Source: Bolinopsis microptera
Lineage: Eukaryota; Ctenophora; Tentaculata; Lobata; Bolinopsidae
Length of the DNA stretch: 64,000 bases
Assembly (NCBI RefSeq): GCF_026151205.1
Contig: NC_087081.1
Location: 7,123,246 to 7,187,245, forward strand
Direction of reading: 5' to 3'
Shown here one piece after another: positions 45,418 through 57,974 of the stretch; within the stretch, counting starts at the first letter, position 1; each line of letters opens with the position of its first letter. The notes under the pieces were generated by a model. It was not told the DNA's origin and ran no database searches. It saw only the letters and a program-made list of their open reading frames with translations. Both the position numbers and the translations under genes were made by a program.

Positions 45418-47252
45418 ATGGTGAACCCTGATAGAAATTGGTCAGCCGGTCTATCCCACAGATTGGAATTACTTTCAAAAGATCGGTTAGAAGCTGATGT
45501 TTTACTCTGTGTAGGAGATCGTCAGATTCCTGCACACAAATTTGTGCTAGATGTTTACTGTGATATTATGAAGACTGACGATGCTTATTATTCAGTGGCT
45601 GATAAACTATATCATGTTATTTTATCTGATATGTCTGAGGAAAACTATGATCTTCTTTGTGGTCTCATTACAAGTCTTTATACAGGTTGCATTGAAGTTA
45701 GTGAGGATGATGCTAAATTTGTGTATAAATTTGCTAAGTTTACAACGTGGATTGGCTGAAGAGCAAAATTTTTGGTCTTTTTGAAAATATGATAACTGAA
45801 GGAACGTTTATCGACATTTTAAAGTTTTCTCATTCAATATGCTGTGAAGACCTGAAAGAATTGTGTCTGGACTACCTTACACCTAATTTTCCTGAGAATC
45901 TCATTAAAACTGGCGAACTGTTACACATTGATTATTATTGTCTGTGTACCATTATCAATAATGGGGATTCAGCTGTACTACCTGAGATTGAGAAATTCCG
46001 ACTTTTTTGCAAATGGTTCGAAACAGATGTCACTAATAGGATCTGCCATCTGTCACCCTTAATCGCTTTGATAAAATTCAATACTATGGAAAACTCTGAT
46101 AAATTATCAGTTTTTGATTGGATGCTCGAGGAAAAGAATATTGATGACAGTCTTAGAGTCAATTTTATGAAAGACATCAAGGAGAAGGCATGTGTTCCCA
46201 TACTCCCAAAAGCAGACAAACCTAGCAGTAACAAGGAATTGAAGAGCTGTCGGCAAATATTCGAAAAGATGAAGAAAATGTTGTCAGGAAATATTGAGCA
46301 CACTTGTAAGAGTGACCAATCAATTTTTCTCTCTGACTATTGTTTAATTGTAAAGAAGTTTTACTCAAGTGGAGATTCTATTACAAAGCAACTGATTATC
46401 GAATTTTTGTGTAAAAACTGGGAGGAAATGGTTACAAAAGATAGCACGACAGCTACAGATTTGGTAAGGCTAAATGATTACGAATTTAATCTTTTCCCGT
46501 TTTCAATAATGAATGCTGTGAGGCTTGATGGATTCAGACAACTTCGGGAATTAATCCTCACCATCAAATGGGGTAATTTGTCATTCGAGAATCTTAGAAA
46601 ATTTGTAGAAGAATCAAGAAGTTGCGAACTTGTAAAGAATACACTGGATGAAGCATGCCAGGTAAACTTATTAGACATAAGGATCGTGGAATGTATAATG
46701 AACTGGGCTCTTACAAACGTTGGAAATGATAACCAGATTTTGGGACTATTAAACAGATCTGTTTGCCTGTGCTTTCTTCCTGATGAGTATCTGAACCTTG
46801 TGCTCCAACCATACCTTCTCACCATGTCCACTGGAGAGAAGTTTTCTTATCAATGTTGTGAACACAAGCAGCAAATTGTTTTTGAGCAAGGAAACCCTGT
46901 TGAAAGGCAACATTTGTCAGGAAGATTGTTATGCTGCTGTCGAAAACTGAGTTCGAAAATTCACATGTTGATGAAGGACGATTTGCCACGTTATCAGTTC
47001 AGTGAGAGTGACCGTAGGTTTATCCCAGAATTTCTACCTGAAAACAAGGGGCCCCTCTTCAAACTAAGAAACTTGTCCAGAAAATATCCTTATCATGATA
47101 TTACTAATCCTAAATTCATTCTCTTTGATAAAAAGAAGTGTATGGAACAGTATCCTGTTTGGTCTACGTGCAGTCTGAATCTCAATCAACTGAGGGAAAT
47201 TGTTGTTATTTACAAACATCTAAGTGTTATGTTTTTTGAAGTAAATGAATAG
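45418..47252 (+). pseudogene. BTB-BACK-like protein, one frameshift
   Basis: The first frame (45418-45759) encodes a BTB/POZ domain: EADVLLCVGDRQIPAHKFVL at residues 24-43, then LYTGCIEVSEDDAKFVYKFAKF. It hits a TGA at 45757. The next frame, open from about 45738 to the TAG at 47250-47252, continues with VDWLKSKIFGLFENMI and about 490 more residues. That part is helical, BACK-like (FIDILKFSHSICCEDLKELC), and has no kelch repeats. One missing base near 45745 restores continuity. It is either a recent pseudogene, a sequencing error or programmed frameshifting. BTB-BACK proteins usually act as Cullin-3 adaptors. That role is inferred. Intronless like the MYND gene 600 bp upstream. Confidence 0.75.
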
Positions 47253-49080
47253 GATGTTTTACAATTAAATGTTGAAGGTACGTTTTTAGTTAGGTTTTTG
47301 TCTTTTTAATGCTATATGATGCACTTTTAAATAAAATAAGTAAAGTTAATTATTGTTAATTTAGTCTATTATTTATCCCTTAATTAGCTCTTGTAAGTGT
47401 ATAGGTTGGATGTATCATTTTATTGTTATATCATATTATGCCAAGTGTGAGGTATGGTCTTAGAAGATTATTTTTTTTAATTTGAAAATTCAATTAATTA
47501 TTATATATATAAATCAAGCGTTACATTTCAGCCATGCAAAATTACAATGACATATTTTGATATACTAATTGATAAATGGAACTGCAATATAAGTTGCTTA
47601 ATGTTTGGCCGGATGACAACTAACTAAAAGAGAAAAATAAACTTGATTACATAATAATTAATTCGGCTGGGGCCGTCTAAAATTGCAGATTTTTAACATT
47701 ATACAATACAAGTTGATAATTAGTACGATGTGGAGAATTTTCAATAAAGTTTATCATTATTGATACCATGAATTAATCAATATATCACTCTTTCCGTTAT
47801 TATTAACAACCGAAAAAAACATATTTTGCATTGTCCATGAATTAAATGTCCACGAATTAAATGTCCATGATTCAATGATGGCTATAACGAAATAACGCAT
47901 GCCTGTCACTTTCTTTCAAAATCCCTCAAAACGTCTTTAAAAAGCATAGTCACTGCACGCTAAAGCAAATAACAGGTATATAAATTGCTTTGTAATGCTT
48001 CAAACTTCAATCACTCTAAATAATGTAATAATCGTGTTTTATTGTTTGTTTGATAATAATGTGGGCAAAAGGTTGACACGGATGATGACTCAAACTGCGT
48101 AGGACTCCACCTCCATATAGAGCATGGACTGACTCAGAAGAAAAATTTTAACAATAGTGTTTCAGTGTGTATCCTAGAAAATTCAAGTCCTAGTAGTTTA
48201 GATGTTAAGGAGCACCGATATATACATGCCTTAAATTCCCTCCGCCCCTCAGGAATGAATAGTACAAACCCTTTTAAGATTCCTTTATTGCATAATTGAT
48301 TTTTATTTTGTCTGAGGGGCTTTCCATAAATTATTTTTTAAAATAATTGGTCCTTTTGTTGATGTTTCATATTTCACGGCAGTTTCCTTTTCAGAGTTTG
48401 AGTTTATATTTAGAAACTAACCATACTATCTTTTAGATTTATGTCACTTATGATGGCTCCGGCTGAAAGTACTATGACTCATTTTATCTAGAAGATTGTA
48501 GTTTCATTGCTTCTGAAGTAGCTATCAGTTCGCCGGTCAATGTTGGGTATAATACTCTTGTGATAATAATGTTTGTATGTGTGTATGTAGACGCAGGACG
48601 CTAGACGGTAACTAAAAACGTAGACCGTATCTCAGTATATGTTGATTGGTATGGTCGACTGGTCGAGGTAATCCATGAATATTGGAGTTTGCTGCTTTAA
48701 AAAAAATTTTTTTATTGAAAATCTTTTCAAAATAGTACATACATCAATGTAATTGCATGAAAATAACACGGTCAAAAAGTGATTTCTATGTACTATAATG
48801 ACGGGAAACCAGAACGTAGTTCGTGCAAAAATTACACCTACAAAATATGGTCCCTGACAAAACATTTCATACAATCAACACATATAAATTTAAGATATAT
48901 TGTAATAGAGATGATTGTGCAATAATAAAATACAGCGTGTATAAAATATCATAATGTTAATAATTTGTTAACTTGTTAATGAAATAGATTATATCATACA
49001 ATACTTTTAAAAACCCAACCCACAACCCAACCCACCCCTAACCCCTTAAATAGTTTGGATCGGTTATTTTAGATCAGAGA
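47253..49080. other. Gene-free AT-rich stretch
   Basis: Contains repeated GAATTAAATGTCCA words (47838-47870). No gene is seen; the 48632-48874 minus frame has no recognisable content. Confidence 0.45.
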
Positions 49081-49960
49081 ATTGGCATTGGGAGAAATGA
49101 GATGCATCTAATCATTATCAGACAGGTAGAATTCAGCGTGACTATCGTTTGGATCTGTGGGTAGCATTTCCGACCATAGGTGATCCTTAAGTTTGGCCTT
49201 GAAGATATCAGGACAGCTATGGTCTCTTATTTCGAGAGGAAGTTTATTCCAGAGCAGATGTGTCCGATAAAAGAATGATTTCTTAAGGAGACTGCTATTA
49301 CACTGTGTTTGAACAAGAGTCGTTACATAACTTAGGCTGTCATGGTGACATGATCTTAAGCGTGTGCTTCCTTTGTATAGTTGTAAGTAATTAGGAAGCT
49401 CTTGTGTGCATACACGCACCATTGACTATTTTTTGAAACAAGGTCAGGTCATTCAATTCAAACCTCTTGCTGAGAGGAAGGATTTTCAATTGATGACATT
49501 TGTAAGTATAGTTTTCAAAGGACTGATAGCTTGTGAATTCCTCATCAAAAATCCACTTAATACACCTTTTTTGAAAAGCATCCATCTTATCTAGTTGTGT
49601 TTTATTAAATGGACGCCAGATTTGGGAACAGTGTTCAAATTGACTTCTAACAAGTGCAAGGTATAGATTTCTTCTTCGTCTCACATCATGGACAAATGAG
49701 CAAGTGCGTTTCAGCAGCCCAAATTTTTGGTTAGCTTTGGACAATATTTTAGTTATGTGTTCTTCAAAACGAAAGCCCTGATTTATAACGACTCCAAGAT
49801 CTGTTTCCGTACTGGTGTAATCTAAGGGAGTATTACCGAGCAAATATTGAAATCTGATAAATGGAATAGGTAATATCCTACTGCTGATTTTCTTTCCAGG
49901 AATAGAGAGGACTTTACACTTTGATGACGTATTTTCAGCACTGTGAACTTTGATAATCAA
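49081..49960 (-). pseudogene. LINE C-terminal remnant, minus strand
   Basis: Minus-strand frame 49960-49391 encodes the post-RT region: DLGVVINQGFRFEEHI, then SFVHDVRRRRNLYLALVRSQ, then FQKRCIKWIFDEE and RFELNDLTLFQKIV. The 49422-49108 frame encodes ELPNYLQLYKGSTRLRS and FFYRTHLLWNKLPLEIRD. The two frames overlap and are offset, so the copy is broken near 49400. The catalytic RT motifs are missing (5' truncation). It is related to the split copy at 39.9-42.5 kb. Confidence 0.8.
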
Positions 49961-50899
49961 TATTTAATTAAACATACTTTTTATCAATTTTTAGACAATG
50001 TACATCAGATAAACATAATCAAATGATTACGTGTGAGTTTGACAAATAAGATGTGGAGCCCTAATAACCTTAAACGCTTGCAGGTAATGTTATAATATGA
50101 CTTTCACTTATTTTTCGTATTGTATTATAGAACATGAATTCGTATTGTATCATATAACATGAACTTCGTTCTTTTTGACGAACAATATTTTTCAAGTTTA
50201 TAGACTTATAATCCAGTATAAATTATATGGACACGTTCATTTGAGTTTGAGGATATTGGTAAACAAAAATAATAGCGTTTTTGACGATAGTGGCTTAATT
50301 TTGACATTTATTAACCTAGCACGTTCAGAAGTTCTGAACATTAGCCACGTAACCCATACTCCCATATGCACCGCTCAGAAAGAAAATCTATTGTTGTTAG
50401 GCACTATAATGTTTCAAATGTCACATTTTGTGTGACTTAGTTAACTGCAGTTGTCTAATTATCATTCCTTGGTCTGAAATATAGTAAATTAGGTCTATCT
50501 AACAATTATGATACAACATTGGTTAATGGGCACGGATCGAACGGTTACAAAGCAATATTTGGGTAACTTTGTCACACTCATGATACCATACCTCTATTCT
50601 ACTGTGAGGTGTCCTAAAAACCCTTTCAACTCATTATTTTATGGTTGCTCTACCAAGCATAGCCCTAAAATATGTTGTTTTGAATAGTTAGCTAATACAG
50701 GCACTTGGTTATTGGGAAATGAGGTTAATTCTGTCACAATATATGAAATTTAAAATTTTGGGCGAATAATTTATATCTGATTTTGGTTTGAAAGGCGGGA
50801 AAATTTTATCAGTTGATATTTACATTGTCACAAAAAATTATACGAAATCGTAAATATATTAAAAACAATGATTATAGAATGAAATAGTCTCTTATAATA

Positions 50900-51545
50900 A
50901 CTCTTATAATAACTGATGTGACAAAGTAAACATGTCTTGCCCCTATTTTGAAGATCTATATTCTATACCTCTATTAGAATATTGTCCAGAACATCAGAGC
51001 TTAAGTTTAACAATTTTAGGTTAAATTTGTCAAAGTCACTAAAAATGTGACAAAATTAACTTTTCATGCCCCAACAATTTCAAGATAGTGTGTAAAAATT
51101 AGCATAGGCTGCTTTATTACCTATGTAAATCAATCCAAACTACAAAAAATATATGTTAATGTGATGACGATTACCTAACTCTTATAATAACTGATGTGAC
51201 AAAGTAAACATGTCTTGCCCCTATTTTGAAGATCTATAACTCTATTAGAATTCAACATTCTTTCAGAAACGATTGGAAGAATATTGTCCAGAACATAAGA
51301 ACTCAATTTTTAAAATTTAGATTAATTTGTCAAAGACATTGAAAATGTGACAAAATTAACTTTCCCTGCCCCAACAGTATCAAGATAGTGTGTTAAAATT
51401 GACATAGGATTTATTACAGGTATATTAAAGTATTAATCGATCCAAACTACGAAAAATATCTTTTAATCTGATGACGATTACCTAACTCTTATAATAACTG
51501 ATGTGACAAAGTAAACATGTCTTGCCCCTATTTTGAAGAACTATA
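50900..51545. repeat. Tandem repeat of about 275-310 bp carrying GTGACAAAGTAAACATG
   Basis: CTCTTATAATAACTGATGTG followed by ACAAAGTAAACATGTCTTGC occurs at about 50900, 51178 and 51486. Between them, ATGTGACAAAATTAACTTT recurs at about 51048 and 51345. Shorter GTGACAAAG-like words extend to 52020. Confidence 0.85.
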
Positions 51546-52084
51546 CTTCTATAAGAATACTATGTAACTTTATCATCAAACAAATTTCGATAAACTAGTT
51601 ATTTTGCCAGCAAGGAGCTAACAGAGTTATAATAATTTTTTGTGACGAAATTACCCTATTTTTGACCATGTAGCGGTAGTTTAATTGTGACACTGTTAAC
51701 ATATTACCACTTGATAATGATTTATGTGACTGGTGCATGGTACTAGCAGTGTTGTTTGATCCATAGTACGTATAATATAAGGGGTTTAAGCTGGTATATC
51801 ATTATTTGTTCAATTTCACATATGTTCAGATATTATCAAGATTATGTGACAAAGTAAGCTTGGATGTGCCTTCTGTGTTTTAATTCCTTACGACTATATG
51901 ATATAATAACAATTCCCAGCACTTCCAGGCCATCAAATAAACTTACACTACTCAGCATTGCTTATCAGGGTGCCCTAAACATTCATCACATATTTTCTTT
52001 AATGTGTGACAGAGTAAACCTGAGTGCACCATCTAACGAAAAAAGTCGTCAAATATGTAGGTAATGGTCATATTAATAAAGTAT

Positions 52085-54110
52085 CTGGTCAAAACCTGGC
52101 ACAACTTAGCGAGTTTAGAAGGTTTGAGATGTTATTTGTGCTCCCTAGGGTCTCTACTTCAAAAAAAATTTGGGTGGATAATTTTTTATGTTTGTTTAAA
52201 CCCGTGACCACGCCCTTTTTAAAGCGTGGGAAAATTTTCCCAAATTTATTGAAATTTGCCTATAATGTTTGATGGGGGTCTCTAAATGGCTTGATATGAT
52301 GCCATCAGTATTACTAGAACATAATAAAATAAAATGTGGGTAAATAAAAGTGTAGTGGCACCCTGACCACGCCCATTTACACAATTTTTGGCGGAAAATT
52401 CGGAAAATTCGAAGTTGTTTACTCTAGCAGCAGGGAGGTGTTTAGTTTGTATTTAAACTGCTGAATCGAGTTAAATAGGTTATATAAGTAACTTAATTCA
52501 ATTAATTGGGCATGTTGAGCCATTAGTTCAGCCTTGGGGAACCACGCCCATATTTCATATTAGGCGCGTATGTGAGAAATTTTTATCTCAGCTTCTGAAG
52601 GCCGTAGAAACTTAACTTTGGGCTTAAAATTACCGCAATATGTAAGTTTATATTGACACTATTAAGGTGCTGAAGCTCTCCAGGACTTACTTTTGGATAA
52701 AAATGAGAAAAACTGATATAATTTACTGAAGCGCATTAACAAACAAAAAACTTCCCTAGCAGCTAGGTTAAGTCAAGTAGGCAAATCAATGTATAAAGTT
52801 TTACTCGACACGGTCGAGTAAAATTCGTAAGGTCTTAAGGTCATTCTGGGCTAGAATAATTTGATTTTGGGTGCCCACGTTTATCAGTAGTCCAACCCTG
52901 GCCTAGGTAGTAAAATTTCTACATTGCCCTCAGGCGCAAATATAAGATTTTTCTATCCATCTCAGCTCCTGAATATTGTAGGACTTTCAAGATAACCACA
53001 ACAGCAGAATGGCCATATTGATATTTATATACAAGCTATGAAGCAGTATGGGGTCTATAGTGCATAGTTTTTGAGATATTTGTTTTTAAAACATGATTTT
53101 TAAATATATCTTGCGCTTAAAAATACAACAAAGGTTCAACACTACCGCATTTATGTACCAGCACCATCAGCTCATCTTAGAAATCACAAACAACCCGCCG
53201 GGCAGCTATCTCTAGTTAAGCTCATTTCAGTACCCGTTGACTATAATATATGCCCACTTTTATGTCAGTACAACCTCATCTAGCAAAGTCCAGCTGAAGC
53301 AGGAGGCCGACTTCCAGGTCCCCCCATTATTAGGGGTCCCATGGAGATCAGATCATGTCACTAATCAGTGACGTATAATTAGTGATGTGATCCATCGGTA
53401 GAATTTAATTGACCTAGAAATGGGCGAGATACAGGGTAGAGTTCACATGTTAACTCTGTATGTATCATAGCTGTGCATTAAGAAGTAAACATGATCTGAT
53501 GATCTTTAAGATTTGACCGCTCGACTCGTATATCACATAAGGGACGGGAGCTCTTACTAAAGCTAAGGGGGGGGGGGGGGGGGGGGTCTCGTATCTAGGG
53601 ATGTCAGACGTACGTGCCAAAGGCATGCAACAGGAGTGAGCCGATCTGATGTCGAGCAAGTATTCTCTGAAATAACGTACTATATACAGACAAACTTGCC
53701 TAAGCTAATGTCTAAAGTTGATTATTTCGAGAAGACTTACCTTGGGTCAGTCATTGTGGACAGTGAGGTGAGGCTGCTCCCTGCATATCCCTTAGGAATT
53801 ATTAAAGAGCAGCAAGTCATTACTGACTTGTTGTAATGACTCAAATCACATGTTCTGTAAATCATAGCTGGTGGATCACATCACTAATTATGCGTCACAT
53901 CACTAATTATACGTCATATGATCTGACCCATAATAATAGGGGGGCCTGGAAGTCGTGCAGCCGCTGAAGCTACTAACAGTTACCTCCAGCCCTATCCTAA
54001 TATTACTTTTCCCTCCAATTCTAGCTCTTTCCAGTGACTTCAACTCCATTCTAATTTTTTCAAGTGAATGATTTTGTTTCCATTGTAAAATTTCACCATT
54101 TTCACAATTG
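52085..54110. repeat. Left main arm of the 7.4-kb structure
   Basis: From CTGGTCAAAACCTGGCACAA the sequence is the reverse complement of 57305 back to about 55930, with few mismatches. It continues across the inserted element at 53301-53962. It contains TTTATATACAAGCTATGAAGC (about 53026), the same core seen in the 41-kb fold-back units. Confidence 0.85.
53301..53962. mobile_element. hAT-like non-autonomous insertion with 8-bp target duplication
   Basis: A 662-bp insertion flanked by GCTGAAGC at 53293-53300 and 53963-53970. Its ends are imperfect inverted repeats (CGACTTCCAGG and CCTGGAAGTCG). The opposite arm (near 56031) has one uninterrupted copy, reading CCAGCTGAAGCTACTAACAG in complement, which is the empty site. 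It contains a poly-G tract at about 53570-53586 and ATCACTAATTAT words near both ends. No transposase. Confidence 0.85.
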
Positions 54111-55929
54111 TTCACCATTGTGACCCCCAGTTCTCTTCCGGTATTGGGATGGCCTGAGATGCTTATATCCTTTTCAGTAACCCTAACCCACTTGCACTCT
54201 GTGCCAAGGCACTATACTCGTATCAGTGAAAGCAGTATTAATGACATTCTCACTTTTCAGAACTAAGTGCCTAATATAATTAACATCTAAACAGTTTTAT
54301 TCCTGTTCCATATGATCGAGGATAGTCAGGGCTACAAAACCTGACCAAGTTTAGCTCAATCCAGTACTGCGCGTTCAAGATATGAGGTTAAATATACCAA
54401 AAATAGAGGTTTTCTGGTGTGACATCATTGTAAATTATTTGGAGTATAACCTCAATATCTCACAAACTATACATTTGTGGTCTTTCTGAGTTACACTATC
54501 TGTTTCCTTTGGCAATTTCGGTTCAGAGTCAATTAAGTTTGAAACAAAATCTCAGTATATGTGAAAGGACTGAGGCCGAGGATATCAAGTTTGTAAAAGC
54601 GCGCGCGCACACACACATATAATGACCTCATATCTTCCACATTTAACGATTTTTTATAGAAATTCTTTCACCATCCTGTAGCACTCATGTGCTGAGTAGG
54701 ATAGCATTCAAATCATGTCTTTAAAAGATTTAGATAGCATAGATACTGAGGGAGAAAATTCATGTTTGTAAAAGCGCGCGCGCGCGCATGGCCCAGACTA
54801 TATCAATGGACGGCCACGGGAGGATAAAAGTACTTTCATACACACCAGCATGCTCATTGATGGCTTAAAATGAAGCTAAGACATACTCCTATCAGATCCA
54901 CCATAAGTTAGATACCATAATAATCATTAAATGTGTCTAAAATGAGGAAGCTTTGACAAGTGCGAGTGGTTTTTGCAAATTTTGGTATAAAACGGGCCCT
55001 GGGATCATATTTTTCTCATTAAAATCACATAATCACGAATATTTATGTGTGTTGGGTGTATCCTCATTGGTATCAACCATTTCAATCATCTAGAGCAGCT
55101 TTCCTGATTCTTTATCTCATGAAAATGGGCAAAAAAGCTCATAAATAGTCCAAAATCGGTCATTTTCGCCGCTTTAATAACCTCATTCCTGGCACCCAGA
55201 ACACTTTGGGTACTCAAAACATGATTTTTCGGATACCTCAGACCCCTAACTAGCACATGGAGCCAGAAAGAACAGCATGTAGGGACTTCTAAATTTCCAT
55301 GGTTGAGAACCCAATGTCACACTATTCGTTCATTAATCCTGCTTTCACTGGTATACTAGTTGTAGGGGGTTAGTCCTACGAGCCAGGGAGTGTGAATCTT
55401 AGTGATTGGCCGACATTACCCGGTTCCGGTCCGGCAAAATGCGGCAAACCAAAATATCCTGTCTTTTCCGGTCCGGTGGCCAAAACCTTTGACCGGTCAG
55501 TTTCTTACCCTCTGCTCTATCCAGCTGCCACTGGAAGCCTACTATTCCAGTTCTTCTGCCAATAACTTCCTGCTCCATCCATTTGTGTTCTTCAAGTAAC
55601 TTTATCATTTTCCAGCAACGACTGTTGCAATTTACTCTATCCATGTAATAGCATCAACATCCTACAATTAAAGCTCTTTTAAAATGTTCCAAAAATGATT
55701 ACTTAATATAATGTGAAAGACCTCCAAAAGGTTGCTATAAAATTTAGATTTGTAGGATACTGGTGATAGCTAGCAGGCTAAAAGCTACAATTAGTTGAAG
55801 AGGGCAGCAACAGGGTAGAGTTGGAGCCTAGAGATAACTGAAGGTTAGTTGCTAAAACCGGAGGTCAGTGGAAAGAGCTAATATTGGAGGGAAAGGATAA
55901 TAGCAGAAGATAGCTAGAGCTGCAGTTAG

Positions 55930-57305
55930 CTAGTGCTGGAGTTTCCTAAATGAGATTGAGGTCGGTCACGGTGGAAAGAGCTAGGATTGGAGGGACAAGT
56001 AATAATAGGATAGGGCTGGAGGTAACTGTTAGTAGCTTCAGCTGGACTTTGCTAGATGAGTTTGTACTGACATAAAAGTGGGCATACAGGGTAGGTTGAA
56101 AATAGTGTGTAGATTGTAAAAATCGATAATGTTTTATGTATATTATAGTCAACGGGTATATTATAGTCAACGGGTACTGAAATGAGCTTAACTAGAGATA
56201 GCTGCCCGGCGGGTTGTTTGTGATTTCTAAGATGAGCTGATGGTGCTGGTACATAAATTCGGTAGCCCAAGATAAATGCGGTAGCCCAAGATACATTTAA
56301 AAATTATGTTTTAAAAATAAATATCTCAAAAACTATGCACCCCATACTGCTTCATAGCTTGCATAATGTATATAAATATGGCTATTCTGCTGTTGTGGTT
56401 ATCTTGAATGTCATACAATATTCAGGAGCTGAGATGGATAGAAAAATCATATATTTACACCTGAGGGCAGTTTAGAAATTTTACCACAGCTAGGACAGGG
56501 TTGGACTACTAATAAAAGTGGGCACCCAAAATCGAATTATTCTAGCCCAGAATGACCTTTAGACCTTACGAAGGACACTGTGTCGAGTAAAACTTTATAC
56601 ATTGATGTGCCTACTTGACTTAACCTAGCTGCTAGGGAAGTTTTTTTTGTTAATGCGCTTCAGTAAATTATATCAGTTTTTCTCATTTTTATCCAAAAGT
56701 AAGTCCTGGAGAGCTTCAGCACCTTAATGGTGTCAATATAAACTTACATATTGCGGTAATTTTAAGCCCAAAGTTAAGTTTCTACGGCCTTCAGAAGCTG
56801 AGATAAAAATTTCTCACATACGCGCCTAATATGAAATATGGGCGTGGTTCCCCAAGGCTGAACTAATGGCTCAACATGCCCAATTAATTGAATTAAGTTA
56901 CTTATATAACCTATTTAACTCGATTCAGCAGTTTAAATACAAACTAAACACCTCCCTGCTGCTAGAGTAAACAACTTCGAATTTTCCGAATTTTCCGCCA
57001 AAAATTGTGTAAATGGGCGTGGTCAGGGTGCCACTACACTTTTATTTACCCAAATTTTATTTTATTATGTTCTAGTAATACTGATGGCATCATATCAAGC
57101 CATTTAGAGACCCCCATCAAATATTATAGGCAAATTTCAATAATTTTGGGAAAATTTTCCCACGCTTTAAAAAGGGCGTGGTCACGGGTTTAAACAAACA
57201 TAAAAAATTATCCACCCAAATTTTTTTTGAAGTAGAGACCCTAGGGAGCACAAATAACATCTCAAACCTTCTAAACTCGCTAAGTTGTGCCAGGTTTTGA
57301 CCAGA
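55930..57305. repeat. Right main arm of the 7.4-kb structure
   Basis: Reverse complement of the left arm without the hAT-like insertion. Small indels occur, for example an extra GTAGCCCAAGATA copy near 56260-56285. A 62-residue frame appears in both arms in opposite orientation, purely as a result of the duplication. Confidence 0.85.
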
Positions 57306-57794
57306 TACAGGATTATATGTACCCAACCAATCAACTGGACACTCAAAAATTTGGTCAAAAACGGTAGCAAGGGGTCCATATTTACTCCGTCACATGTTTA
57401 TAGTGTGACAATGTAACCATTTCCGTGCCGGCCGTATTTAAGCGATATCTTATCGCCTGATTAAGATATCGTTATGTGACAAAGTTAGCCTAGAGGATGA
57501 GACGATTATCCTAACCATCAAGGGTTTAAGTAATTTCATAGTGTGACAAAGTCAACTACACTGTGCCTTTTAATAGGGTCACTTATATTTACCAATATCC
57601 TCAAACTCAAATGAACGTGTCCATATACTATTTTGAGCTAATTTTTAATCAAACAGCTAATTAATGAATCAATTAATCAATTAGCTATTCACATTGAGCG
57701 AGCTTCGTTATATTTAAGTTATTTATACTTTTTCAGTGTTCAATACATTTCAAGTTCAAACATTAACTCTGCATACCTATTTTATCCTTTGAAA

Positions 57795-57857
57795 TGTGCA
57801 GATCAATTACATGATGTTATGATCAATGATCATAACATCATGTAATTGATCTGCACA
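57795..57857. repeat. Perfect 63-bp palindrome, 31-bp arms, 1-nt centre
   Basis: From TGTGCAGATCAATTACATG to its complement ending CTGCACA, with no mismatch. It lies 118 bp upstream of the first phased exon of the downstream gene. Confidence 0.95.
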
Positions 57858-57974
57858 TGTAACATGTAATTTTATATGATATATAATAAAGTAATAAGTA
57901 GATCTTCAACAGATGATTTTAATTAGGTATTCTTTTAATTTCCTGTTAAATCTTTAAATAATGATATTACACAG

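Larger units (their letters stand above)
50222..57640. mobile_element. 7.4-kb nested non-coding inverted-repeat structure
   Basis: The outermost matching ends are TATATGGACACGTTCATTTG on the left (about 50226) and its complement ending about 57635, covering about 40 bp. Inside on the left, GTGACAAAGTAAAC-type words are repeated (50560-52020). On the right there is a shorter set (57385-57560). Inside those are the main arms (about 52085-54110 and 55930-57305). The centre, 54110-55930, holds two TTTGTAAAAGCGCGCGCG words (about 54592 and 54763). No transposase. It may be one element or several nested insertions. Confidence 0.6.

Noticed and set aside
52024-52384. Mirror-image 62-82-residue frames in both arms of the 52-57 kb structure
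   Set aside because: They occur in both arms on opposite strands because of the inverted duplication, with no conserved protein features.
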